Shown here in pieces: positions 45,327-53,303 of a stretch of DNA of 64,000 nucleotides. The notes below the pieces were generated by a model. That model did not search any database. It was not told the DNA's origin and worked only from the letters and a program-made list of their open reading frames with translations. The position numbers and the translations under genes were made by a program. The first letter of the stretch is position 1; each line of letters begins with the position of its first letter. This DNA is from Corynebacterium frankenforstense (lineage in GTDB: Bacteria; Actinomycetota; Actinomycetes; Mycobacteriales; Mycobacteriaceae): NCBI RefSeq assembly GCF_030211955.1, contig NZ_JASODI010000005.1, positions 62,001-126,000 on the forward strand, written 5' to 3'.

Positions 45327-46625
45327 ATGACAGCCACCCAGAATCTGCCCGCCGCCTCGGCCACGCCCCCGCAGGGCGTCAGCAAGCCGAAAGGCGCGGC
45401 GAACCCAGCCACCCCGGCCGACACGGACCAGGACCTCGACTACCGGGCCAGCACGATCACCCCGCTGCAGGGCGTGGCGCTGATCTTCGGGACCAACATC
45501 GGCGCCGGCATCCTCAGCCTGCCCTACGCCGGGCGCAACGGTGGCTTCCTCGCCCTGGTGCTCGCGCTGCTCATCGCGGGCACGCTGACGACGATCTCGA
45601 TGTTCTACGTCGCCGAGGTCTCCCTGCGCACGAAGCGCCCGCTGCAGCTCTCCGGCCTGGCCGAGCACTACCTGGGCAACTGGGGCCGGTGGGCGGTCTT
45701 CATCGCGATCATGGTCAACGGCATCGGCGCCCTGATCGCTTACGCCGCCGGTTCCGGCGAGCTGATCCACAACCTGACCGGCGCTCCGGAGATCGTGGGC
45801 ACGCTGATCTTCTTCGCCATCGGCACGGCCATCATGTACAAGGGCCTGGAGGCCACTGGCGTCACGGAGATGCTCATCACCGCCGGCATGGCGACGATCA
45901 TCCTCATCCTCTGCGGCTGGACCTTCATCGGCCCGGGCATCGAGATGGCCAACGTCGTGGTGCTGCACCCCTACTTCATCATCCCGATCATGAACCTGGC
46001 CGTGTTCACCTTTATGGCCCAGTACGTGGTCCCGGAGATGGTCCGCGGCCTGGAGCAGGACCACTCCGCGCAGATCTCCAAGGCGATCATCGCCGGCATG
46101 GTCATCACGGGCTTCACCCTTTCGCTGGTGCCCTTCGCCGCGCTCGGCCTCATGGGTGAGAAGGTCTCCGAGGTGGTCACCCTGTCCTGGGGCGAGGAGC
46201 TCGGTCCGGCGGCCTACTACCTGGCCAACGTCTTCGCTCTGTTGGCGATGTTCACGTCCTTCATGGCCATCGGCTACACGACGATGCGCAACATCCTGGA
46301 CATGGCCCACTGGCCCCAGCACGGCTGGCAGCGTGGTCTGGCCGTGGCGCTGACTGCGGTGCCGCCGTTGATCATCTGCTTTGCGGGCATGGGCGGGTTC
46401 GTCTCGGCGCTCAGCTACGCCGGCGGCCTGGCGGGCGTGGTCATGTCGATCGTGCCGGTCATGCTGCTGCGTGCCTCCCGGGCGCGCGGTGATCGCGAGC
46501 CCGCGTGGCAGGTCGGCTGGTCGGCTCACCCGCTGATCCAGTGGACGATCATCGCCGTCTACGGCCTTGCCGGGCTGTACTCCGTGGGCACGATCCTGGG
46601 CCTGGTCCCCGCCGGTTGGCAGTGA
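45327..46625 (+). CDS. HAAAP-type amino acid permease, possible GABA importer
   Basis: A 432-residue, 11-helix transporter. A 35-residue Pro/Ala-rich N-terminus precedes ITPLQGVALIFGTNIGAGILSLPYAGRNGGFLAL, the start of hydroxy/aromatic amino acid permeases of the TyrP/Mtr type. VVPEMVRGLEQDHSAQISKAI is the following family motif. Its place directly after gabTD equals that of gabP in C. glutamicum, so GABA uptake is possible although the family is different from classical GabP. A strong terminator follows. Confidence 0.85.
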   Translation: MTATQNLPAASATPPQGVSKPKGAANPATPADTDQDLDYRASTITPLQGVALIFGTNIGAGILSLPYAGRNGGFLALVLALLIAGTLTTISMFYVAEVSLRTKRPLQLSGLAEHYLGNWGRWAVFIAIMVNGIGALIAYAAGSGELIHNLTGAPEIVGTLIFFAIGTAIMYKGLEATGVTEMLITAGMATIILILCGWTFIGPGIEMANVVVLHPYFIIPIMNLAVFTFMAQYVVPEMVRGLEQDHSAQISKAIIAGMVITGFTLSLVPFAALGLMGEKVSEVVTLSWGEELGPAAYYLANVFALLAMFTSFMAIGYTTMRNILDMAHWPQHGWQRGLAVALTAVPPLIICFAGMGGFVSALSYAGGLAGVVMSIVPVMLLRASRARGDREPAWQVGWSAHPLIQWTIIAVYGLAGLYSVGTILGLVPAGWQ

Positions 46626-46636
46626 CCTGAGGGTCG

Positions 46637-46670
46637 AAAAGGCGCTCCCCGTCGCGGGGAGCGCCTTTTT
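46637..46670 (+). terminator. Rho-independent terminator of the gabTD-permease unit
   Basis: GGCGCTCCCCG (46641-46651), a 3-nt loop and CGGGGAGCGCC (46655-46665) followed by TTTTT, with AAAA before the stem. A textbook intrinsic terminator 12 bp after the permease stop; it can serve the convergent aldehyde dehydrogenase gene too. Confidence 0.93.
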
Positions 46671-46711
46671 GCTTGCCGACGCCCGCGCCGGGCGGCGCGG
46701 GCGGGTACCGG

Positions 46712-48085
46712 CTACTTGGCCACGTAGTACATCTGCTTGTTGACGAACTCGTCCATGCCCAGCGGACCCAGCTCGCGGCCGTAGCCGGAGCGCTTCACAC
46801 CGCCGAAGGGCAGCTCGGCGCCCTCACCGGCAGGGGTGTTGACGTTGGCCATGCCGACCTCGAGGCGGGCGGCGACGCGGCGGGCGCGCTCCTCGTCGGA
46901 GGCGAAGACAGCGCCGCCGAGGCCGTACTGGGAGTCGTTGGCCAGCTCCACGGCCTCCTCGTCGGAGGAGACGCGGTAGACCTCGGCGACGGGGCCGAAG
47001 AACTCCTGGTAGTAGGAGTCCGAGCCGCGGGGGATGTCGGTGATCACGGCGGGCGAGACGTAGGCGCCGGTCTCGGAGAGCTCGCCGCCCACGCGCAGGT
47101 TCGCGCCCTCGGCCACGGCGGCCCGGAGCTGCTCGTTGAGGTCCTCGGCCGCCTGGCGGGAGGACAGCGGGCAGTAGGAGTTCTCGTCGACCTGGTCGAA
47201 GGTCGTCGGGCGCATCCCGGAGGCCAGCGAGACCAGCTCGGAGACGAAGTCCTCGTAGATGTCGTCCATGACGATGATGCGCTTGTTGGAGTTGCAGGCC
47301 TGGCCGGTGTTGACCATGCGGGTCTGCCAGGCGAGCTTCGCGGCCGCGGCGATGTCATCGGTGTCGAGCACGATGTAGGGGTCGGTGCCGCCCAGCTCGA
47401 GGACGACCTTCTTGAGGTTGCGGCCGGCCTGCTCGGCGACGGCGGCGCCGGCGCGCTCGGAGCCGGTCAGGGACACGCCCTGGATCTTCGGGCTCTCGAT
47501 GATCGTCGAGACCTGGTCGTGGGAGGCGAAGACGTTGTTGTAGACGCCCTCGGGAAGACCTGCCTCGGCGCACAGCTCGGCGATGGCCTCGGCGGAGCCG
47601 GGGCAGATTTCGGCGTGCTTGAGGATGATCGTGTTGCCCAGCATCAGGTTGGGCGCGATGAATCGGGCGACCTGGTAGTAGGGGAAGTTCCACGGCATGA
47701 TGCCGAGCAGCGCACCGATCGGCAGGCGGCGGATGACGGCCTCGCCGTCCGGGGTGGGGATCGACTGGTCGGCGGCGAAGTCCGCACCGTTGTCCGCGTA
47801 GTAGTCGATGATCTCGGCGGAGAACTGGATCTCCTCGATCAGCTCCTCGTAGGGCTTGCCCATCTCGGTCGCGGAGAGGGTGGACAGCTTCTCCTCGTTG
47901 TCGCGCAGGGCCTGGGCGAGGCGGTGCAGGGCTGCGCCGCGCTCGTCGAAGGACTTGGCGGCCCAGTCCGCGTAGGCGCCGGCGGCGTTGTCGATCGCGC
48001 GGGTGATTTCCTCGTCGGTCGCGGTTGGGTAGGTCTTGACGGTCTCGCCGGTGGCGGGGTTCTGGATGCGGTATTCGGTGGACAT
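46712..48085 (-). CDS. Aldehyde dehydrogenase, probable 4-aminobutyraldehyde dehydrogenase
   Basis: A 457-residue ALDH. IMPWNFPYYQVARFIAPNLMLGNTIILKHAEICPGSAEAI, base Glu230 in LELGGTDP and nucleophile Cys264 in NTGQACNSNKR are all in place. The sequence is of the Sad/YneI-like succinate-semialdehyde dehydrogenase type. It is the last gene of an operon starting with putrescine oxidase, so the 4-aminobutyraldehyde formed there is its likely substrate, giving GABA. Succinate semialdehyde is the alternative. Confidence 0.87.
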   Translation of the reverse strand: MSTEYRIQNPATGETVKTYPTATDEEITRAIDNAAGAYADWAAKSFDERGAALHRLAQALRDNEEKLSTLSATEMGKPYEELIEEIQFSAEIIDYYADNGADFAADQSIPTPDGEAVIRRLPIGALLGIMPWNFPYYQVARFIAPNLMLGNTIILKHAEICPGSAEAIAELCAEAGLPEGVYNNVFASHDQVSTIIESPKIQGVSLTGSERAGAAVAEQAGRNLKKVVLELGGTDPYIVLDTDDIAAAAKLAWQTRMVNTGQACNSNKRIIVMDDIYEDFVSELVSLASGMRPTTFDQVDENSYCPLSSRQAAEDLNEQLRAAVAEGANLRVGGELSETGAYVSPAVITDIPRGSDSYYQEFFGPVAEVYRVSSDEEAVELANDSQYGLGGAVFASDEERARRVAARLEVGMANVNTPAGEGAELPFGGVKRSGYGRELGPLGMDEFVNKQMYYVAK

Positions 48086-48113
48086 GAGGTTTCTCCTTGT
48101 CAGTTAGTGTCGG

Positions 48114-49670
48114 TCAGTCGAGAAGGGGGGTCTGTTCGTCGGTGGTGGATTCGTTGCGCGGCAGGGTCTCGCCGCGGAAGAAGGCGGGGTGCGCGATCCG
48201 GGTGAAGAGCATCGCCGCCACCCCGAGCAGCAGGATGCCCATGCCGAGGACGAACACGGCGCCGACGCCGAAGATCGAGGTGCCGGATCCGTAGGCCGGG
48301 TCGAGGGAGTCGATCGCGGTGACGGCGAACATCAACAGCAGGAAGCCGCCGCCGAGTCCGGGGAAGATCAGCCGGAAGACGACGCTGCGGACGCTGGTGA
48401 ACAGTTCGCGGCGGAAGTACCAGATGCAGGCGACCGCGGTGATGCCGTAGTAGAAGCAGATCATCAGCCCGAGGGCGGTGATCGTGTCCCACAGGGCGTT
48501 CTCCGAGACCAGGCGGGTGGCGATGTAGAAGACGCCGGCGGCGATCGCGGAGGAGACAGTGGCGGTCGACGGACTGAGGTAGCGCGGCGAGATCTTCGCG
48601 AAGGCCGGGGGCAGCGCCCGGTAGTGGCCCATGGCCAGCAGGGTGCGCGCCGGGCCGACCATGGTCGACTGCAGCGACGCGAAGGAGCTGGCCAGCACCG
48701 CGAAGTAGATCAGGATGGCCAGGGGCCCGAGAACCGGGTAGGACAGGGCCGCGAAGATGGACTCCTGGTTGTCCGGGTTCCCGGCGCCGAGCCCGGTGTC
48801 GCCGGTTCCGGCCCACACCACGATCGCCACCGCGGTGAGGACGTAGACGGCGATGATGACCAGGACGGTCACGGTGGCCGCCCGACCCGGGGTGTGCTCG
48901 GGGTCCTTGGTCTCCTCGTTCATCGTCAGGGTGACGTCCCAGCCCCAGAACATGAAGATCGACAGCGAGATGCCTGCGGCGATCATGGTGAAGCTGCCGA
49001 TCTCCAGCGGGTTGAACCACTCGAGCTCGAACGCGGTGAAGTTGAAGCCCCCGCCGTTGTAGGCCTGGCGCAGGGCGACGACGTCGAAGACGAGCAGGGC
49101 GGCCAGCTGCAGCGCGACGAGCACGTACTGCAGCTTCTGGGTGGAGTCGAGTCCCCGGTAGGAGATCCAGCACGCGATCGCCAGGAAGACGACCGTGGTG
49201 GGGATGTTGATGAACAGGTTGCGGGTCCAGTCCGCGATCTCGGGGTGCCCCGTCAGCTGTGCGATGAGCAGGTAGAAGAAGTCCACCGCGACGGCTGCGA
49301 GGTTCGAGATGACCAGGATGGTGGCGGTGATCAGTCCCCAGCCGCCCATCCAGCCGACGTAGGGCCCGAAGGCCTTCGTCGCCCAGGTGAAGCTCGTCCC
49401 CGAGTCCGGCACGGCGTTGTTGAGTTCCCGGTAGGCGAAGGCCACGAGCAGCATCGGGATGAACCCGAGCAGCAGGATGGCCGGGACGTGGCGTCCCACC
49501 TCCGAGATGGTGGGCCCGAGGCCCGAGGTCAGGGTGTACGTCGGGGCGATGCAGCTGATGCCGATGACGACGGCACCGATCAGGCCGACCTTGCCGGTGG
49601 ACAGGCCCTTGGACGAGGTCGTCGGGCCGCTGGTCCGAGCGGTCTCGGGTGTTGCGGGTGCGGTGCTCAT
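48114..49670 (-). CDS. APC-family permease, probable putrescine importer
   Basis: A 518-residue, 12-helix transporter. GKVGLIGAVVIGISCIAPTYTLTSGLGPTISEVG opens helix 1, and MFWGWDVTLTMNEETKDPEHTPGRAAT is the helix-6 APC motif. The gene lies between a universal stress protein and the aldehyde dehydrogenase (18 and 28 bp gaps) in the putrescine oxidase operon. That position makes putrescine or another diamine the likely cargo. Confidence 0.88.
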   Translation of the reverse strand: MSTAPATPETARTSGPTTSSKGLSTGKVGLIGAVVIGISCIAPTYTLTSGLGPTISEVGRHVPAILLLGFIPMLLVAFAYRELNNAVPDSGTSFTWATKAFGPYVGWMGGWGLITATILVISNLAAVAVDFFYLLIAQLTGHPEIADWTRNLFINIPTTVVFLAIACWISYRGLDSTQKLQYVLVALQLAALLVFDVVALRQAYNGGGFNFTAFELEWFNPLEIGSFTMIAAGISLSIFMFWGWDVTLTMNEETKDPEHTPGRAATVTVLVIIAVYVLTAVAIVVWAGTGDTGLGAGNPDNQESIFAALSYPVLGPLAILIYFAVLASSFASLQSTMVGPARTLLAMGHYRALPPAFAKISPRYLSPSTATVSSAIAAGVFYIATRLVSENALWDTITALGLMICFYYGITAVACIWYFRRELFTSVRSVVFRLIFPGLGGGFLLLMFAVTAIDSLDPAYGSGTSIFGVGAVFVLGMGILLLGVAAMLFTRIAHPAFFRGETLPRNESTTDEQTPLLD

Positions 49671-49688
49671 GGGGGTGAGGTCACCTCC

Positions 49689-50567
49689 TTACTCGTGCGC
49701 TCCGGTGGTGTATCCGTTGGGAACGGCGATGGCGGGCGCCGGGGTGTGGCGCAGGATCTGGGTTGCGGTCGAGCCGAGGAAGAGCCGGCCCTCTGGGGCG
49801 AGGCGGGCGGAGCCCATGTAGACGACGTCGCCGGCTGACCAGTCGAGCCGGCCCACGGCGCTCTCCACGTTCGGGGCCTCGATCACCTCGGCCGTGGCTC
49901 GGCCGGTGAAGATGAGCTCGGCGGCGCGCCGGGCGGGCCGGTCGCCTGCGGTGGTGCGCAGGGCGGCCACGGCGTCGGTTCCGGTGCTCTTCTCGCCGGT
50001 GATGGCCAGGGAGACGAAGCGGACGGGCACGCCGAGGTCGGTGCTATGGCGCAGCCCCACCTCGACGATGTCGGTGGCGCCGGGCTTGGGACCGAACATG
50101 ACGGTGATCCGCTCCACCGGACCCGGGTGGTTGTAGCCCTTCGGCGCGAGCGCGACGGGTACCGGGCTGGCGTGCAGCAGCGAGTTGACCACGCTGCCGA
50201 GCGTCAACCGCTTGAACATGCCGCCGCCCTGCGAGCCGACGACGATCGTCTGTGCGTTGAGCTCGCCGGCCTTGTCGATCAGCGCGGTGGCTACCGAGCC
50301 GCCGACGACGATGTGGCCGGTGACCTCGATGTCTGCGGGCACCTCGGCCGCCGCCTCGGCGAGCCAGCGGCCCATCTGCTCCTCGACCAGGCCGGAATAG
50401 CCGTGGTCGTGCGGGTAGATGCCCGGGGCGACCTCACCCTCGGTGGCGACCATGACGATGTCGATCGCCGCTCCGCTGTTCTTGGCCAGGGTTGTGGCCA
50501 GTCGCAGGGCGTCGATGCCGCCGCCGGTGGCGATGTAGGCCACCATGATCCGCGGGGGGTTCGTCAT
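49689..50567 (-). CDS. Universal stress protein with two Usp domains
   Basis: A 292-residue cytosolic protein. Each half ends in an ATP-binding motif of the G-x2-G-x9-G-S/T type: GSQGGGMFKRLTLGSVVNS in the first and GSARLAPEGRLFLGSTATQIL in the second. Tandem Usp proteins are frequent in actinobacteria and are often coupled to transporters, as here with a 9-bp gap from the oxidase and 18 bp to the permease. It may tune the permease or the oxidase, but this is inference. Confidence 0.88.
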   Translation of the reverse strand: MTNPPRIMVAYIATGGGIDALRLATTLAKNSGAAIDIVMVATEGEVAPGIYPHDHGYSGLVEEQMGRWLAEAAAEVPADIEVTGHIVVGGSVATALIDKAGELNAQTIVVGSQGGGMFKRLTLGSVVNSLLHASPVPVALAPKGYNHPGPVERITVMFGPKPGATDIVEVGLRHSTDLGVPVRFVSLAITGEKSTGTDAVAALRTTAGDRPARRAAELIFTGRATAEVIEAPNVESAVGRLDWSAGDVVYMGSARLAPEGRLFLGSTATQILRHTPAPAIAVPNGYTTGAHE

Positions 50568-50576
50568 GGCTGGTCC

Positions 50577-52049
50577 TCAGTTGGCGCCGTTGCGGGCGAT
50601 GATGTCGAGGGCGACGGCCTCTCCCACGCGCACGGCGCCGTCGACGTGCTGGTAGCCCTCGCCGGCGATGTCCGAGCAGGCGTAGTGGATAGGCCCGGTC
50701 GGCTCGTTCTGCAGGTGGCCCCAGCGCGAGAGCCCGCCGAGGTCATAGCTGGTGGCGTAGGCGCCGCGGGTCCACTCCTCGGCGGCCATGTCGGAGAGGT
50801 AGAAGGCGATCGGCTCACGGGTCTTCGGCCCGAGGTAGTCGGCGATGGCGTCGAGGATGGCGGCCTTGCGCTCCTCGGCCGGCAGGGCCCACATCTTCTC
50901 GGCGTAGACGTCGGAGACGAAGCCGACGAGGGTGCCGTAGGTGTCTTCGCCGCGCTCGGCACCGAAGTAGTTGGTGTTGTCGTAGACCTCCTGGACGAGG
51001 CGGCCACCGCCGAAGCCGGTGCCGGAGAGCCCCTCCTCGCGCCAGAACGGGGTCTCGTAGACGGCGTGCACCTTGATCACCAGGCCCATGGAGATGTGCT
51101 GGTGCGCGATGTGCTGCTCGCGGGGCAGCGGGGGAGTGAAGCTGATGCGCGAGTAGAGGTTCGGCGGCACCGCCAGCACGACGTTGCGGGCGTGGAACTC
51201 GAGCTCGTCGGTGCGGACGGTCACGGAGCCGGCCTCACCGTTGTCGGCCACGCCGTTGCGCACGTCGGGGGCGATGTTGTTGACCGGGTCGCCGGTGGTC
51301 TCGTCCGGGGTGGTCCACTCGATGTGGCGGACGGGCTGGGAGAGGTAGACGTCTTCGCCCAGCTTCTCGGCCAGGGTCAGGGAGACGGACTGCATGCCGC
51401 CGACGACGCGGCGGTCGAGGATGAAGTCCTCGTCGACGAGGTTGCTGAAGGAGCCGGCGGAGGCGGCCATGAGCAGCGCCTGCAGCGCGGAGAACGTGTA
51501 GGAGGGCTTGGTCAGCATGCCGGAGGCGATGTAGATCGAGATGTTGTCGATCGCCTCGGGGTCGTCGGAGAGCTCCTCGAGCCAGGAGCGGAAGGAGACG
51601 GCGTCGAGCTCGGCGGCGCGCGGGTGCTCCCAGGGCTTGGCGGGGTCGATCTCGGCGGCGAGCTCGTCGAGGATCCCGGTGAGCTTGTCCATCTCAGCGA
51701 TGGTCTTCTCGGAGGCCGGGAACGTGGTGCCCTCGTACTCGTGGCGGGTGCCGTCGGGGGAGACGTAGATGGACTTGCCCTCGCGGTAGCGGGGGAAGGT
51801 CTCCAGGCCGAGCTCCTCGACGAGCGCGGTCAGGCGGGTCTGGTCGGGGGAGATCCACTGTCCGCCGAGCTCGATGAAGTGGTCGTTGCCCTCGGCGTCG
51901 CGGGCCAGGCCGTTCCAGGTGCGGCCGCCGACGCGGTCGCGGGCCTCGACGACAGCCACCGAAAGACCCTTGTTGCGCAGGGTGTATGCAGCGGTCAAGC
52001 CGGCGGGACCGGCACCTACAATGACAACGTCGCGTTCAATTGCGGTCAC
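50577..52049 (-). CDS. puo: Putrescine oxidase (flavin monoamine oxidase family)
   Basis: A 490-residue FAD enzyme oxidising putrescine to 4-aminobutyraldehyde with release of ammonia and H2O2. DVVIVGAGPAGLTAAYTLRNKGLSVAVVEARDRVGGRTWNG forms the dinucleotide site, IELGGQWISPDQTRL matches Micrococcus and Rhodococcus Puo, and PTGPIHYACSDIAGEGYQHVDGAVRVGEAVA is the C-terminal FAD contact. GTG at 52049 has GGAGGA 5 nt upstream. It heads puo-usp-permease-aldH and is divergent from a TetR gene with a 25-bp dyad between them. Confidence 0.92.
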   Translation of the reverse strand: MTAIERDVVIVGAGPAGLTAAYTLRNKGLSVAVVEARDRVGGRTWNGLARDAEGNDHFIELGGQWISPDQTRLTALVEELGLETFPRYREGKSIYVSPDGTRHEYEGTTFPASEKTIAEMDKLTGILDELAAEIDPAKPWEHPRAAELDAVSFRSWLEELSDDPEAIDNISIYIASGMLTKPSYTFSALQALLMAASAGSFSNLVDEDFILDRRVVGGMQSVSLTLAEKLGEDVYLSQPVRHIEWTTPDETTGDPVNNIAPDVRNGVADNGEAGSVTVRTDELEFHARNVVLAVPPNLYSRISFTPPLPREQHIAHQHISMGLVIKVHAVYETPFWREEGLSGTGFGGGRLVQEVYDNTNYFGAERGEDTYGTLVGFVSDVYAEKMWALPAEERKAAILDAIADYLGPKTREPIAFYLSDMAAEEWTRGAYATSYDLGGLSRWGHLQNEPTGPIHYACSDIAGEGYQHVDGAVRVGEAVALDIIARNGAN

Positions 52050-52102
52050 GTTTCCTCCTTGCGTCTGCCCGATGGTTGAGGGCGTTCGGTTGATCAAGAC
52101 GG

Positions 52103-52127
52103 GCAAAATGAATAGTCATCATTTTGC
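52103..52127. promoter_or_regulatory. 25-bp dyad operator between puo and tetR
   Basis: GCAAAATGA at 52103-52111 and TCATTTTGC at 52119-52127 are exact complements around a 7-bp centre. It is AT-rich in a GC-rich region and lies 54 bp before puo and 49 bp before tetR. Size and symmetry fit a TetR-family operator controlling both divergent units. Confidence 0.8.
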
Positions 52128-52175
52128 GTTGCAGGTCACAGTACACGACCGCGTGTGACATGGAAAGGGTTATTT

Positions 52176-52871
52176 GTGTCTAACGGACAGCGCGCTCGCG
52201 GCCGCCCGACGAAAGCGGTGGTGACGCGGGAGAAAATTGCCGACGCCGCGTTACGCGTCGTGGTTGCGAAGGGTTACGCCGCTTTGAGCATGGCGGCCGT
52301 CGCCCGTGACCTGGGCGTGGCGCCGAGTGCGCTCTACAACCACGTCGCCGGCAAACAGGAGCTGCTCTATATGCTCGAGGACGCGGTCATGGCGCAGGTT
52401 GACGTGACTGCGCTGACGGATTGCCTGGCGGGATCGCTCAGCCCGCGGGAGGCGGTCACGGAGTGGGCTATCTCCTATCGCGACGTGCTGGCCAGACACA
52501 CGCCGTTGATCGGGACGGTGGCCGTGATGTCGATCTTCGGTACCCGGGAGACCGCGGTCATGTACGAGAACGTCGTGCGGGTGCTGCGCCTGGCCGGGGT
52601 CGCCGATGAACAGGTGATGGCCGTCATCGTGGCGGTGGAGTCCTTCGTCTTTGGGTCCGCCTTCGATGCCGAGGCTCCGGCGGACATCTTCGATGTGCCG
52701 GAGGGCGCTCCGGAAGGGGACAACGAGACGCAGGACGAGCGCGTCGAGACCGAGGCGCTGCGCTCCGTTCTGGCGCACCGACCGGCTGGCGGGGAGAACA
52801 CCAACCCGTACGCTGACCTGCCGTTCCGGCTTGGTCTGCAGGTCCTGGTCGAGGGGCTCATCCCGGGCTAG
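52176..52871 (+). CDS. TetR-family transcriptional regulator of the putrescine operon
   Basis: A 231-residue regulator. N-terminal helix-turn-helix: VTREKIADAALRVVVAKGYAALSMAAVARDLGVAPSALYNHVAGKQELLYML, followed by a helical ligand domain of the TetR_C type. The GTG at 52176 has AAAGGG upstream and is preferred to an in-frame GTG at 52155. It is divergent from putrescine oxidase, so a polyamine or an aldehyde intermediate is the likely effector. A Glu/Asp/Gly-rich loop near 180-195 is unusual. Confidence 0.9.
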   Translation: MSNGQRARGRPTKAVVTREKIADAALRVVVAKGYAALSMAAVARDLGVAPSALYNHVAGKQELLYMLEDAVMAQVDVTALTDCLAGSLSPREAVTEWAISYRDVLARHTPLIGTVAVMSIFGTRETAVMYENVVRVLRLAGVADEQVMAVIVAVESFVFGSAFDAEAPADIFDVPEGAPEGDNETQDERVETEALRSVLAHRPAGGENTNPYADLPFRLGLQVLVEGLIPG

Positions 52872-52982
52872 TCGAAGATGGAAGAACGCTGAGGTAGCGG
52901 ATAGTCCTTCCCTCCAGCTTGATCGACGTCAGCGGTGGATTTGCCCAGCTTCGAGTACCAAATGCGTTGATAGGATGGCGCC

Positions 52983-53303
52983 GTGACTGATGACCGTGTT
53001 CTTACCGCACTCCGGGAATTCGCGGCGGAGCGGAATTGGGGCCAGTTCCACAGCCCAGAGAATCTCGCGAAGTCGATCTCCATAGAGGCGGGAGAGCTTC
53101 TCGAGTGTTTTCAGTGGGGCGACAGTGGCGATGCAGAGGCGGTTCGGTTGGAGCTCGCCGATGTTCTGACGTACTGCTTTTTCCTGGCGGATCGTCTCGG
53201 GGAGGACCCCGGCGAGCTCATCCTGAAGAAGCTCGAGATCACCCGGGCGAAGTATCCCGTCGACAAGGCCTACGGAAAGTCCACGAAGTATGACCGTCTC
53301 TGA
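52983..53303 (+). CDS. MazG-like nucleotide pyrophosphohydrolase
   Basis: A 106-residue all-alpha NTP pyrophosphatase of the MazG/dCTPase type. The metal site is E38xxE41 within IEAGELLECFQW and E57xxD60 in LELADVLTYC; AKYPVDKAYGKSTKYD at the C-terminus is typical of the short MazG-like proteins. It cleaves NTPs or dNTPs to the monophosphate; the exact nucleotide is unknown. GTG start at 52983. Its last 14 bp overlap the start of the nuclease-helicase gene, so the two are coupled. The base composition is clearly lower in GC than upstream genes. Confidence 0.9.
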   Translation: MTDDRVLTALREFAAERNWGQFHSPENLAKSISIEAGELLECFQWGDSGDAEAVRLELADVLTYCFFLADRLGEDPGELILKKLEITRAKYPVDKAYGKSTKYDRL

